Shown here: piece by piece, positions 1 through 8,009 of the stretch
How the letters are laid out: the number at the start of each line of letters is the position of its first letter
How positions within the stretch are numbered: position 1 is the first letter of the stretch
Assembly: GCA_964537965.1 (NCBI GenBank)
Contig: CAZIDB010000144.1
Location: 1 to 11,964, forward strand
Source: SURF-24 sp964537965
GTDB lineage: Bacteria > Bacteroidota > Ignavibacteria > Ignavibacteriales > SURF-24
Direction: 5' to 3'
Length of the DNA: 11,964 bases
The notes under the pieces: model-generated
Databases searched by the model: none
Told to the model about the DNA's origin: nothing
What the model saw: the letters and a program-made list of their open reading frames with translations, nothing else
Made by a program: the position numbers and the translations under genes

Positions 1-688
1 GAACAAGCCCTTTAATAATCAACACTTTATCAGTTGAATCAAGAAAATTAGGGTTTCTTTTTCTTTCATCGCTGAAACCGCCGAAGATAGGGGTAAGCTT
101 TACAACAACTTTCCAATCCCTTGGAAGGAAAAATGAAACACCTCCGAAAACTGCAAGCATATCAATTGTTTGTTCACCCGGGGCAAGTTGCGCATCAAGA
201 AGATCTAATTCAAGTCCGCCGAATATTGCGGTAGTTTTTCCTCCCATAAATTTTTTGGAATTGATATATTTTTTCCCGCCGCCGAATATTGCAATTTCAT
301 CAATCATATCATCATTAATTTCCACACCTTTCGCGCCATTTGCTTTGTAACTTTTAGAACAACTGCCTGGTCGTTTATGAACGTTAAGCAAAATATAAAG
401 TCCCATAATAATTAAAAGGACAGGCCAGAAATCCCATACGTTAAAATCGTAATATTTGCCAAGGAGGAAAAGGATTCCGAACGAAGCGAGTATATACCCG
501 GCAACATCATTTGAATTAATTATAATTATAGTTCCTATTACAATTAGAATGGTAGGCCAGGAAAAGATGAACTGAGGTATGTTGAAATCTATAAGATCAA
601 AATTCGAGAGAAGAAAGGCTACACCCATAAGCAAGATGAACCCGCCAATAACGATTCTTCCACCGGTTTTTGTTTTGTATTCTTCCAT
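1..688 (-). CDS. LiaF-like membrane protein (DUF5668-type N-terminus, LiaF C-terminal domain), 3'-truncated by window edge
   Basis: I translated 229 codons from the ATG at 686-688 without meeting a stop. The N-terminal half holds four hydrophobic segments, at about residues 11-28, 40-58, 62-78 and 87-103, as in DUF5668/LiaI-LiaF-type membrane regions. The C-terminal half carries four spaced FGG turns at residues 135-137, 156-158, 181-183 and 202-204, the glycine-rich beta repeat typical of the LiaF C-terminal (cell-wall-active antibiotics response) domain. The family usually ends shortly after a segment like KVLIIKG, so probably only about 10 residues are missing. In Firmicutes LiaF modulates the LiaRS envelope-stress system. 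In Bacteroidota-group bacteria relatives are common but their role is poorly known, and no kinase or regulator gene is visible here. The gene lies 126 bp downstream of rmuC on the same strand and has its own candidate promoter. Confidence 0.82.
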   Translation of the reverse strand, partial: MEEYKTKTGGRIVIGGFILLMGVAFLLSNFDLIDFNIPQFIFSWPTILIVIGTIIIINSNDVAGYILASFGILFLLGKYYDFNVWDFWPVLLIIMGLYILLNVHKRPGSCSKSYKANGAKGVEINDDMIDEIAIFGGGKKYINSKKFMGGKTTAIFGGLELDLLDAQLAPGEQTIDMLAVFGGVSFFLPRDWKVVVKLTPIFGGFSDERKRNPNFLDSTDKVLIIKGLV

Positions 689-715
689 TTATGAACCTTT
701 TTTTATTTTCAGCTA

Positions 716-723
716 CAAATTTA
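716..723 (-). promoter_or_regulatory. Candidate -7 box (TAAATTTG) of the LiaF-like gene
   Basis: Read on the minus strand, this octamer matches the Bacteroidota -7 consensus TAnnTTTG and ends 27 bp before the ATG at 688. No good TTTG -33 element sits at the usual spacing; the nearest TTTG (749-752) is 25 bp away. The identical octamer lies 21 bp upstream of metF, which adds some support. Short AT-rich matches can arise by chance in DNA of this composition. Confidence 0.4.
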
Positions 724-749
724 CGAGGTTATAATTAAGATCGTACTTC

Positions 750-778
750 AAATCGGTGAAAACCATAAATAAATCGGT
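750..778 (-). repeat. Paired direct repeat ACCGATTT, 21 bp apart: candidate operator
   Basis: On the minus strand ACCGATTT occurs at 771-778 and again at 750-757. The period is 21 bp, about two helical turns, so both copies face the same side of the helix. They lie just upstream of the candidate -7 box of the LiaF-like gene, in a position suited to an activator such as a response regulator. No regulator is identified, so the operator role is inferred. Confidence 0.35.
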
Positions 779-814
779 AAACTTTTATATATAAAGCCTT
801 TAATGAATCAAAAT

Positions 815-2359
815 CTAACTATGTTCAGTTTCATTCTCAATTTCTAATTGTTGAGCAGCAGGCAAAGCCTGTACATCTTTCAAACGCCTTTCAATTGTTC
901 TTGATTTTCTTGCCGCATCTTCAATTGTATTACTTGCTTCCTGCAATTTCTTTTGTGTTTTTTCAAGCACCTCACCAAACTTTCCGAAATCTGTTTTAAC
1001 AAGGCTAAGCAAATTCCATACTTCACCAGATCGTTTTTCAATAGCAAGAGTTCTGAATCCCATTTGCAGACTGTTTAATAGTGCTGTTAATGTTGTTGGT
1101 CCTGCAACTGTTACCCGGTAATCCCGTTGAATTGTGTCTGCCAATCCTGGTCTGCGAATTACTTCGGCAAAAAGTCCTTCAATCGGTAAAAACATTATTG
1201 CAAAATCTGTAGTACCCGGAGGACTGACATATTTATCCGCAATTTTTTTCGCTTCAAGTTTTATCCTTTGTTCAATTGCTTTGGCTGCTTCGTTTATCAG
1301 GTCTGTATTTCCGGCTTCCTGAGCAAGCTGCATACGCTGGTAATCTTCAATCGGAAATTTTGCATCTATCGGCAGCCAGACGCATTCACTTAACTGATTA
1401 TCTCTTCCGGGAAGTTTAATAGCAATTTCAACTTTATCATTGCTGCCTGCTTTGGTTGCTACATTTTTTTCATATTGTTCGCGTGTAAGAATCTGATCAA
1501 TCAGGTTTTCTAATTGAATCTCTCCCCAGGTTCCTCTTGTTTTTACATTTATAAGAACATTCTTCAGATCACCAACTCCGCGTGCTAACTCCTGCATATC
1601 TCCTAAACCTTTGTAAACCTGTTCAAGCCTGTCGCTAACAAGTTTAAATGATTCGCCCAAACGTTTTTCTAAAGTAGTCTGCAGTTTCTCATCAACGGTA
1701 TTCCGCATTTCATCAAGCTTCTTTGCATTATTTTCTTCAATGCCTTTAAGTCTTTCTTCAATTTTATCTTTTACCTGGTCAAGCTTAAGTTCATTTGTCT
1801 GAGTTAGTTTTGATAACTGTTCAGAGAACAGGTTCATTTCATTTTTCAGGATCAGCGTCATTTCACTAAGCTGTTTGGTTAATGTTTCGGTAATTGCTTT
1901 AAGTGATGCCGATAATTCCTCTCGGTTTTGTTTAGCGGCTGTGATGCTATCATTCTGAAAACTTTGCAGTCTGTTGTCCATTCCATCCCTGAAAGATTCC
2001 ATCTTCTCATCGACAGTTTTTGTGAACGAATTAAGGTTCTCCCTGAAAATTTCCAATTGAGATTTCTGAAGATTTGAGATTTCAAACATCCGGTTAAAGA
2101 AAGAATCGCTTAAAAGTTTGAAAGATGAGTTTAGTTCTTCCCGGTTCTGCTTTGCAAGGGAATAAGATTCTTCACGCGTCTTTGTAAATTCTTCACGCAG
2201 GTTCTTTTCAATCTCGTCATTGCTTTTATCAATTGTGTCTTTTATAAAACTTTGAATCTCCGGTAAGGATATATTCTTCCCACTCCTGCTATTCATGAAT
2301 AGCTGAACAAGAAGGACAAGGAATATCAAAATTACAATTACTAAAATCAGTTCAATCAT
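815..2359 (-). CDS. rmuC: RmuC family DNA recombination protein (membrane-anchored coiled coil plus nuclease-like domain)
   Basis: RmuC proteins limit recombination at inverted repeats and carry a PD-(D/E)XK-like nuclease fold. The frame is open from an ATG at 2440 (541 aa), but I place the start at the internal ATG at 2359 (514 aa). That start puts the membrane anchor (MIELILVIVIL...) at the extreme N-terminus, as is usual, has a GAGG 5 nt upstream, and leaves room for a candidate promoter. In the chosen numbering, a transmembrane helix at 3-22 is followed by a long coiled coil to about residue 260. The RmuC domain follows, with TRGTWGEIQLENLI near 274-287, LPIDAKFP near 329-336 (the D and K of the PD-(D/E)XK-like motif) and the RmuC signature AGPTTLTALLNSLQMGFRTL near 419-438. 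The segment AKQNREEL occurs twice in the coiled coil, 73 residues apart. Domain identity is firm; only the start is uncertain. Confidence 0.93.
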   Translation of the reverse strand: MIELILVIVILIFLVLLVQLFMNSRSGKNISLPEIQSFIKDTIDKSNDEIEKNLREEFTKTREESYSLAKQNREELNSSFKLLSDSFFNRMFEISNLQKSQLEIFRENLNSFTKTVDEKMESFRDGMDNRLQSFQNDSITAAKQNREELSASLKAITETLTKQLSEMTLILKNEMNLFSEQLSKLTQTNELKLDQVKDKIEERLKGIEENNAKKLDEMRNTVDEKLQTTLEKRLGESFKLVSDRLEQVYKGLGDMQELARGVGDLKNVLINVKTRGTWGEIQLENLIDQILTREQYEKNVATKAGSNDKVEIAIKLPGRDNQLSECVWLPIDAKFPIEDYQRMQLAQEAGNTDLINEAAKAIEQRIKLEAKKIADKYVSPPGTTDFAIMFLPIEGLFAEVIRRPGLADTIQRDYRVTVAGPTTLTALLNSLQMGFRTLAIEKRSGEVWNLLSLVKTDFGKFGEVLEKTQKKLQEASNTIEDAARKSRTIERRLKDVQALPAAQQLEIENETEHS

Positions 2360-2412
2360 TCCAACCTCTGCTAAGAAAACAGAATTATTTTTTACTTGTT
2401 TAATCGGTAATG

Positions 2413-2420
2413 CAAAGATA
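2413..2420 (-). promoter_or_regulatory. Candidate -7 box (TATCTTTG) of rmuC
   Basis: Read on the minus strand this matches TAnnTTTG. A TTTA, one base from the -33 consensus TTTG, lies about 19-20 bp upstream. It sits 53 bp before the ATG at 2359 but inside the reading frame that would begin at 2440. If it is a real promoter, translation must start at 2359. Prediction by pattern only. Confidence 0.3.
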
Positions 2421-2504
2421 CTGTTATTAATTATTTTCATAAAGAATATTTTTAATCTAATTTTACAACTGCTGAATTAATTGATAACAAATTAAAGGTA
2501 GTTT

Positions 2505-4919
2505 TTGCCTGAATGGTTAAAAAATATTTTTAAGTTTTTAATTTCAATTGTAATAGTCACTGCCTTCGGACTTATACTTTTCTTTTACAAATTATCTTCG
2601 TCGTTACCCGAAAAGAATAAAGTTGTTGAAACAGATTACCTTACTAACAGGGTTGAGATCTTCAGGGATGAAAACGAAATTCCATTTATAAATGCTGTTA
2701 CAGGAAATGATGCTGCTTTTGCTTTAGGTTATGTCCATGCACAGGACCGGCTGTTCCAAATGGATTTGTTCAGAAGGGCAGCTGAAGGTAGGTTAAGCGA
2801 AATTATTGGAACGAAGACTCTACCGTTTGATATAATGTTTAAAACAATTGGATTAGATAGAATAGCCAGGCAAACAATTAAACAAACAGATACGAAGCTG
2901 TTGGATTTTCTTAACGCTTATTCAAATGGCGTGAATGAATTCATCAAAGAATCAAAAGGTAATTTGCCTCTCGAGTTTGATGCACTGCAATATGAACCGT
3001 ATCCATGGAAACCGGAACACTGCATACTCCTTTCCAAATTTTTTGCCTGGGAGTTAAATATAAGCTGGTGGACAGACCTTGCATTTTCTAACCTGATACA
3101 AAAATTTGGGGAAGAAAAAGTAACTGGTATATTGCCCGATTATCCTGAAAATGCGCCGATGGTTGTTCCTTCATTTTTAAAAAATATTCCGTCAGTTCCT
3201 TTGGGTTTAATTGAAGTTGACCAATCATTCAGAAAGTTTGTTTCTTTTAACGGAACACATATCGGCTCAAACAACTGGGTGGTAAACAGTAATCTATCAT
3301 CAAGCGGTAAATCAATTATTGCCAATGACCCGCATCTTTTTTTACAAGCGCCGGGTATTTGGTATGCAGCAATAATCAATAGTAATGATTGGACTTGTGC
3401 CGGAGTTACAATTCCAGGTACACCTGTGGTTACAATTGGTAAGAATGAATTTATTTCATGGGTCCTTACAAATGTTATGGCAGATGACTCGGATTTCTAT
3501 ATTGAAAAGCTCGATGATTCAGGTAAAAAATATTTACTTGACGGTGTGTACAGAGATTTATCTTTTACAAATTATACGATTAAAGTAAAAGATTCTTTGG
3601 ATTATAAATTAACTGTAAGAAGCACTCATCGCGGACCAATTATTTCCGGTATTCACCTGCTTGATAAACTCTACCCTGTAAAGGAAAATAAAAAAGTACA
3701 GCTTTCTATGCGATGGGTTGGTGATGACGTTACAAATGAATTTTTATCTTACTATAAAATAAACCGCGCAAAAAACTGGGAGGATTTTACAAATGCCGTT
3801 GCCGATTATAGTGTTCCGGGCATGAATTTCGTTTATGCGGATAGATCGAATAATATCGGTTATATCTGCGGTGCAAAGATCCCAATCAGGTCAACCTCAT
3901 CCACAACTTTTCCGTTTGATGGTTCAACATCATCTAACGATTGGAAAGGGTTCGTTCCATACAATGCAATGCCTAAATTGTTTAATCCTAACGAGAACTT
4001 TATTGCATCAGCAAACAATAAAACCATTTCGGATTTTCCATATCATATTTCAAATATCTGGGAACCACCTTCAAGAATACAAAGAATAAGACAATTGTTA
4101 AATTCAAAGTCTAAACATTCATCAGACGATTTCAGAAGATACCAAATGGATCTTATTTCACCTTATGCTAAAGAGATTACGTATTTCTTTATTAAGGCAT
4201 TTGAGAATGTTAAAGTTAAGGATAGGAATCTTGAAATCAGTCTTGAACTTTTAAGAAAGTGGAATTATAGTTTTAACAAGGAAAGTCAGGCGCCGTTAAT
4301 TTACAGTGTTGTATTTAATTATCTTCTTAGAAATACTTTCCGGGATGAGATGGGAGAGAATCTTTTTATGCAGTATGTCTTAGTTGCAAACGTTCCGTAC
4401 AGAACAATGCGCCGGTTGTTGGAAGAGAACAATTCTTTATGGTTTGATAATATTAAAACCAGGTCATTTGAAACCCGCGATGATATTATAAGAAAAAGTT
4501 TTTCTGATGCTCTCTCTTTTCTTGAAAATAGTTTAGGATATGAAATTTCTAACTGGCAATGGGGTAAAATCCATACTTTAACAATGAAACATTTCTTCCA
4601 TGGTTCTGTACCGGCTTTTGATAAAAAATTAAGTATTGGTCCTTTTGAAATTGGCGGAGATGGTACAACAGTATGCAACGGAGAATATTTTTTTAATGAA
4701 CCTTATGAAAATTTTCTTGGACCTTCAATGAGGTTCATTTACGATTTTGCAAACCCCGAAGTAATCAACTTAATATTACCCACAGGGCAATCGGGTAACC
4801 CGTTAAGCAAACATTACAAAGACCAAACTTCAAAATGGCTCAACGGTGAATTATTAAAAATTAAAACAAGCCAGAAGGATTTCAGAAATGCCGGTTATGA
4901 TTTATTAATTCTGGAATAA
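2505..4919 (+). CDS. Penicillin acylase family protein (Ntn hydrolase), membrane-anchored
   Basis: This 804-aa protein is made as a precursor that cuts itself before a catalytic serine to give alpha and beta chains and hydrolyses an amide-linked acyl group. The start is TTG: an in-frame TAG lies two codons upstream, and AAAGG precedes it by about 8 nt. Residues 9-28 form a transmembrane anchor, so the enzyme probably faces the periplasm. The alpha chain has the family pattern FRDENEIPFINA, then GYVHAQDRLFQMDLFRRAAEG (residues 53-95, in part). The beta nucleophile is Ser255 in GSNNWVV. Counting it as beta-1, His277 (NDPHL) is beta-23, and Asp327 and Asp330 are beta-73 and beta-76, which match the calcium-binding aspartates of E. 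coli penicillin G acylase. Asn504 or Asn505 (IASANN) would supply the oxyanion hole. The substrate cannot be told from sequence; relatives act on penicillins, cephalosporins, acyl-homoserine lactones or lipopeptides. It is transcribed divergently from rmuC. Confidence 0.92.
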   Translation: MPEWLKNIFKFLISIVIVTAFGLILFFYKLSSSLPEKNKVVETDYLTNRVEIFRDENEIPFINAVTGNDAAFALGYVHAQDRLFQMDLFRRAAEGRLSEIIGTKTLPFDIMFKTIGLDRIARQTIKQTDTKLLDFLNAYSNGVNEFIKESKGNLPLEFDALQYEPYPWKPEHCILLSKFFAWELNISWWTDLAFSNLIQKFGEEKVTGILPDYPENAPMVVPSFLKNIPSVPLGLIEVDQSFRKFVSFNGTHIGSNNWVVNSNLSSSGKSIIANDPHLFLQAPGIWYAAIINSNDWTCAGVTIPGTPVVTIGKNEFISWVLTNVMADDSDFYIEKLDDSGKKYLLDGVYRDLSFTNYTIKVKDSLDYKLTVRSTHRGPIISGIHLLDKLYPVKENKKVQLSMRWVGDDVTNEFLSYYKINRAKNWEDFTNAVADYSVPGMNFVYADRSNNIGYICGAKIPIRSTSSTTFPFDGSTSSNDWKGFVPYNAMPKLFNPNENFIASANNKTISDFPYHISNIWEPPSRIQRIRQLLNSKSKHSSDDFRRYQMDLISPYAKEITYFFIKAFENVKVKDRNLEISLELLRKWNYSFNKESQAPLIYSVVFNYLLRNTFRDEMGENLFMQYVLVANVPYRTMRRLLEENNSLWFDNIKTRSFETRDDIIRKSFSDALSFLENSLGYEISNWQWGKIHTLTMKHFFHGSVPAFDKKLSIGPFEIGGDGTTVCNGEYFFNEPYENFLGPSMRFIYDFANPEVINLILPTGQSGNPLSKHYKDQTSKWLNGELLKIKTSQKDFRNAGYDLLILE

Positions 4920-4973
4920 AGTATTCCGGGCAAATAAAGTTATTCGTCTTCAGTAGTTTACCAAGGAATTTAG

Positions 4974-4981
4974 TAAATTTG
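4974..4981 (+). promoter_or_regulatory. Candidate -7 box (TAAATTTG) of metF
   Basis: The octamer matches the Bacteroidota -7 consensus TAnnTTTG and ends 21 bp before the metF ATG, which implies a very short leader. No strong -33 TTTG is seen at 19-21 bp. The 83-bp gap after the acylase gene shows no terminator hairpin and no recognisable riboswitch, so read-through from upstream is also possible. Confidence 0.42.
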
Positions 4982-5002
4982 TTCCGAAAAAATTAATAGA
5001 AT

Positions 5003-5953
5003 ATGAAAGTAATAGAACATCTTGCAAAAGCATCAAATCCTTTAATCAGTTTTGAGATCATTCCTCCGTTACGCGGTGGAGATATTAAAGGTTTACTTGG
5101 AATAATTGATACAATATCAAAGTACAATCCTCCGTTTATTGATATTACGAGTCATGCGGCAGAAGTATTTTATGATGAAACACCCAAAGGAATTCAGAGG
5201 CGAGTAAAACGCAAACGCCCCGGAACGCTTGGAATCTGCGCTTTAATTCAGAATAAATATAATATTGATGCAGTGCCTCATATTCTTTGTCACGGATTTA
5301 CAAGAGAAGAAACTGAAGACTTTCTTATAGAATTAACTTACCTTGGAATCGATAATGTTCTTGCAATAAGGGGTGATGAAAATTATTATCAGAAACCACT
5401 GCACTCCGGCAGAAGTGCAAATACATTTGCAATTGATCTTGTTAAACAGATAAATGATCTGAACCACGGAAAATATCTTGAGGAAGGTTTGCTTGATGCC
5501 TGGGCAATGGATTTTTGTGTTGGTGTTGGTGGTTATCCAGAGAAGCACTTTGAATCACCGAACCTGAAAATTGATATAAGATATACGAAACAGAAAGTAG
5601 AAGCAGGAGCTCATTACATCGTTTCCCAGATGTTCTATGATAATTCTAAGTTTTTCAAATATCTTGATCTTTGCAGGGAAGAAGGGATCAATGTTCCTAT
5701 CATTCCGGGATTAAAAATTATCACTTCTAAAGCCCAACTAGTCAATATTCCAAGGAATTTCTATATTGATATTCCACAGGAATTATCCGAGGAAATTTTA
5801 GAAGCGAAACCGGAACATGTGATTGATATTGGTGTTGAATGGGCATATAAGCAAGTGGAAGAACTTTTAAACAAGAATGTTCCCGCCGTTCACTTCTATA
5901 TAATGCAAAGTTCTAAACCTGTTACTAAGCTAATGGAAAAATTAAAATTATAA
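5003..5953 (+). CDS. metF: Methylenetetrahydrofolate reductase
   Basis: This 316-aa cytosolic flavoenzyme reduces 5,10-methylenetetrahydrofolate to 5-methyltetrahydrofolate, the methyl donor for methionine synthesis. It has the single TIM-barrel catalytic domain of bacterial MetF. Visible motifs are FEIIPP at 17-22 (Glu18 corresponds to the catalytic Glu28 of E. coli), LAIRGD at 120-125 (Asp125 corresponds to E. coli Asp120, which contacts flavin), GVGGYPEKH at 174-182 (in part), VSQMFYD at 207-213 and PIIPGLKII at 232-240. It is about 20 residues longer than E. coli MetF (296 aa), mainly from an insertion near 150-172. The Bacteroidota form has the same insertion, from memory of the family. 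The ATG at 5003 has no clear Shine-Dalgarno. The next gene begins 5 bp after the stop, so the two are probably cotranscribed. Confidence 0.95.
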   Translation: MKVIEHLAKASNPLISFEIIPPLRGGDIKGLLGIIDTISKYNPPFIDITSHAAEVFYDETPKGIQRRVKRKRPGTLGICALIQNKYNIDAVPHILCHGFTREETEDFLIELTYLGIDNVLAIRGDENYYQKPLHSGRSANTFAIDLVKQINDLNHGKYLEEGLLDAWAMDFCVGVGGYPEKHFESPNLKIDIRYTKQKVEAGAHYIVSQMFYDNSKFFKYLDLCREEGINVPIIPGLKIITSKAQLVNIPRNFYIDIPQELSEEILEAKPEHVIDIGVEWAYKQVEELLNKNVPAVHFYIMQSSKPVTKLMEKLKL

Positions 5954-5958
5954 GTGAA

Positions 5959-6960
5959 ATGCAAATGCTGAATCTAAAAAAGAAAATGATGCGAAGATTA
6001 AAATGGGGAATAGCAGGATGCGGGAATTTTCCTGAGACTACTTTTATTCCTGCGCTTCAGCTTTTATCTAAAAGTAAATTAGTGTCATTGTATAGTTCAG
6101 ACTTGAACCGCGCTGAAAACCTGGCAAATAAATTCTCGGTTCCAAATGCTTTTAATGACTATGATGAATTTTTAAAGAGCGATATTGACTGCGTGTATGT
6201 GGCAAGTGCAAATGTTAATCATTACGAGCAGGTTATTAAAGCTGCAAAAGCGCATAAGCACATTCACTGTGAAAAGCCGATGGCGTTAACTTACGAGCAG
6301 GCAAAAGAAATGGTTAAAGTGTGCGAAGAAAACAAGGTATACTTAACAGTAAACTATCTTCACAGATTTCATCCAATGGTGAATAAGGCTAAAGAAATAA
6401 TTGAAAAAAACATGCTCGGTAAGATTGTTTCCATAACTGCCAACTTTAATGTTGATATGTCTCCGAATGAAAATTTCAGGTTTAAAAAATCTATGAGCGG
6501 AGGCGGCGCTTTAAGAGATATAGGTACGCATATGATTGATCTTCTGAGATATTTCGGCGGTGAGATTTCTGAAATAAACGGCGTCATGGATAATATCGTA
6601 TATAAAAGTGAAGTGGATGACTTTGCTGCTGCTACTGTTAAGTTCAGTAACGGTGGATATGGATTTTTTAATGTTTCATTCAACAGCAAAAAAGCTTTTA
6701 ACAGGGTAGAGATACTTGGTTACAACGGCTGTATAAGCATTGAAAACCTAATCGGTAGAAGAACTTCTCCATGTAAAATGTTAATTGATCTCGCCGGTGA
6801 AAAACGGAAAGCTTTTAGAAAACGTGCTAACAAACAAGTGGTTGCATTAAGAGCAATTCAGAAATCCTTCCTTTATAATAAACCGCTGCCGATAAGTGGA
6901 ATTGATGGTATGGTAAACCTGAAATTAATGGAAGAGTTAGAAAAAAAAGCCGGGTATTAG
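5959..6960 (+). CDS. Gfo/Idh/MocA family NAD(P)-dependent oxidoreductase
   Basis: The frame encodes 333 aa from the ATG at 5959. Other starts are 5965, 5986 and 5989, and the dinucleotide-binding strand RLKWGIAGCGN begins right after the last two, so the true N-terminus may be up to 10 residues shorter. The Rossmann domain covers about 13-130, with the glycine motif GIAGCGN at 17-23 and EKPM at 105-108, whose Lys106 is the family's catalytic/cofactor lysine. The C-terminal domain contains GGGALRDIGTHMIDLLRYFGG at 181-201 (in part), in which Asp187 and His191 form the usual active-site pair. The family oxidises or reduces sugars, inositols and nucleotide sugars. Nothing here identifies the substrate, and the neighbours (metF and ddl) do not suggest one. 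It lies 5 bp after metF and 44 bp before ddl. Confidence 0.9.
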   Translation: MQMLNLKKKMMRRLKWGIAGCGNFPETTFIPALQLLSKSKLVSLYSSDLNRAENLANKFSVPNAFNDYDEFLKSDIDCVYVASANVNHYEQVIKAAKAHKHIHCEKPMALTYEQAKEMVKVCEENKVYLTVNYLHRFHPMVNKAKEIIEKNMLGKIVSITANFNVDMSPNENFRFKKSMSGGGALRDIGTHMIDLLRYFGGEISEINGVMDNIVYKSEVDDFAAATVKFSNGGYGFFNVSFNSKKAFNRVEILGYNGCISIENLIGRRTSPCKMLIDLAGEKRKAFRKRANKQVVALRAIQKSFLYNKPLPISGIDGMVNLKLMEELEKKAGY

Positions 6961-7004
6961 TTTTACAAAAATGATTTTTAACAACTCTGTAAATTCTGGA
7001 AATA

Positions 7005-8009
7005 ATGAAAAATAAAAACCTTAAAATTGCTTTATTGCTTGGTGGTACTTCATCTGAAAGGGAAGTGTCTCTCTTGTCTGGTAAAAGTATTTATTTTACT
7101 CTAAAAGAAGCCGGTTACAATGTTAAGTTGATCGATCCAGCATTCGGACTAAATCAACCTGCGAAAGAAGATGATTTTTTTACCACAAAACAACTATCCG
7201 AAATTCAAAATGAAAATTATATAGAAGCGGTTAACTCTTCTCTTTTTGATGATGTTGATCTGGCACTTATCGCTTTGCATGGTAAATGGGGAGAAGACGG
7301 AGCTATTCAGTCTTTGCTTGAACTTCGCGGAATAAAATATACAGGCTCGGGTGTGCTTGCAAGTGCAATCGCTATGGATAAGTGCGTATCAAAAATTTTA
7401 TTTCAGCATTTTGATGTTGCTACTCCTAACTGGATAACAGTTAGCCCTCGTGATTTTAATCTTGAAAATGTAATTGAAAGAGTAAAAAAACTATTTGGCT
7501 TTCCGTGTATTGTTAAACCTAACGACCAGGGTTCTACAATAGGGTTTTCACTTGTAAGGAACTCTTCCGAAGTGAAGATTGCCGTTGAACTTGCTTTTAA
7601 TTATTCGGATAAAATTTTGATTGAAGAGTATATAAGCGGGCGGGAAATTGGTGTTACTGTTCTTGATCATACTCCGTTGCCGGTTCTCGAAATTAAACCC
7701 AAACATAATTTATATGATTACGAATGTAAGTATACATCGGGAATGAGCGAGTATATTGTACCTGCACAAATTCCGGAAAAGGTAGCAGCACATTTACAGC
7801 AGCAGGCATTGCTTGCCTTTAATGCAATTGGTGGAACAGGTTATGGACGAATGGACTTCCGGCTTACGGAGGATATGAAATGCTATTGCCTTGAAGTAAA
7901 TACTTTACCGGGAATGACATCTACGAGCCTCGTTCCTAAGATGGCAAAGGCAGCGGGAATTTCATTTATTGAATTGTTGGAAAAAATTATAGATCAGTCT
8001 GTAAAATGA
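7005..8009 (+). CDS. ddl: D-alanine--D-alanine ligase
   Basis: This cytosolic ATP-grasp enzyme joins two D-alanines with ATP for the peptidoglycan stem peptide. The 334-aa length is normal for the family. Motifs in order are LLLGGTSSEREVSLLSG at 10-26 (Glu18 is the conserved substrate-binding glutamate), LHGKWGEDG at 91-99, YTGSGVLASAIAMDK at 112-126, IVKPNDQGSTIG at 169-180, the YDYECKYTSG loop at 237-246 and the catalytic GRMDFRL at 281-287. Next come LEVNTLPGMTSTSLVPKMA at 296-314, with Glu297 and Asn299 as metal ligands. All key residues are present. The stop overlaps the start of the next gene by 4 bp (ATGA), which indicates translational coupling to a division protein. The 44 bp upstream show no clear promoter. 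Confidence 0.96.
   Translation: MKNKNLKIALLLGGTSSEREVSLLSGKSIYFTLKEAGYNVKLIDPAFGLNQPAKEDDFFTTKQLSEIQNENYIEAVNSSLFDDVDLALIALHGKWGEDGAIQSLLELRGIKYTGSGVLASAIAMDKCVSKILFQHFDVATPNWITVSPRDFNLENVIERVKKLFGFPCIVKPNDQGSTIGFSLVRNSSEVKIAVELAFNYSDKILIEEYISGREIGVTVLDHTPLPVLEIKPKHNLYDYECKYTSGMSEYIVPAQIPEKVAAHLQQQALLAFNAIGGTGYGRMDFRLTEDMKCYCLEVNTLPGMTSTSLVPKMAKAAGISFIELLEKIIDQSVK

Noticed and set aside
784..795. 12-bp perfect palindrome TTTATATATAAA between rmuC and the LiaF-like gene
   Set aside because: A pure A/T palindrome is likely by chance in this spacer, and it has no GC stem or clean T-tract to make it a convincing terminator.
4319..4678. 119-codon minus-strand open frame inside the acylase gene
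   Set aside because: It is fully antisense to conserved acylase coding sequence and has no recognisable domain, so it is a shadow frame.
4920..5002. Possible SAM or methionine-related riboswitch upstream of metF
   Set aside because: The spacer is 83 bp with no GC-rich stems or conserved riboswitch cores; only a promoter-like octamer is seen.
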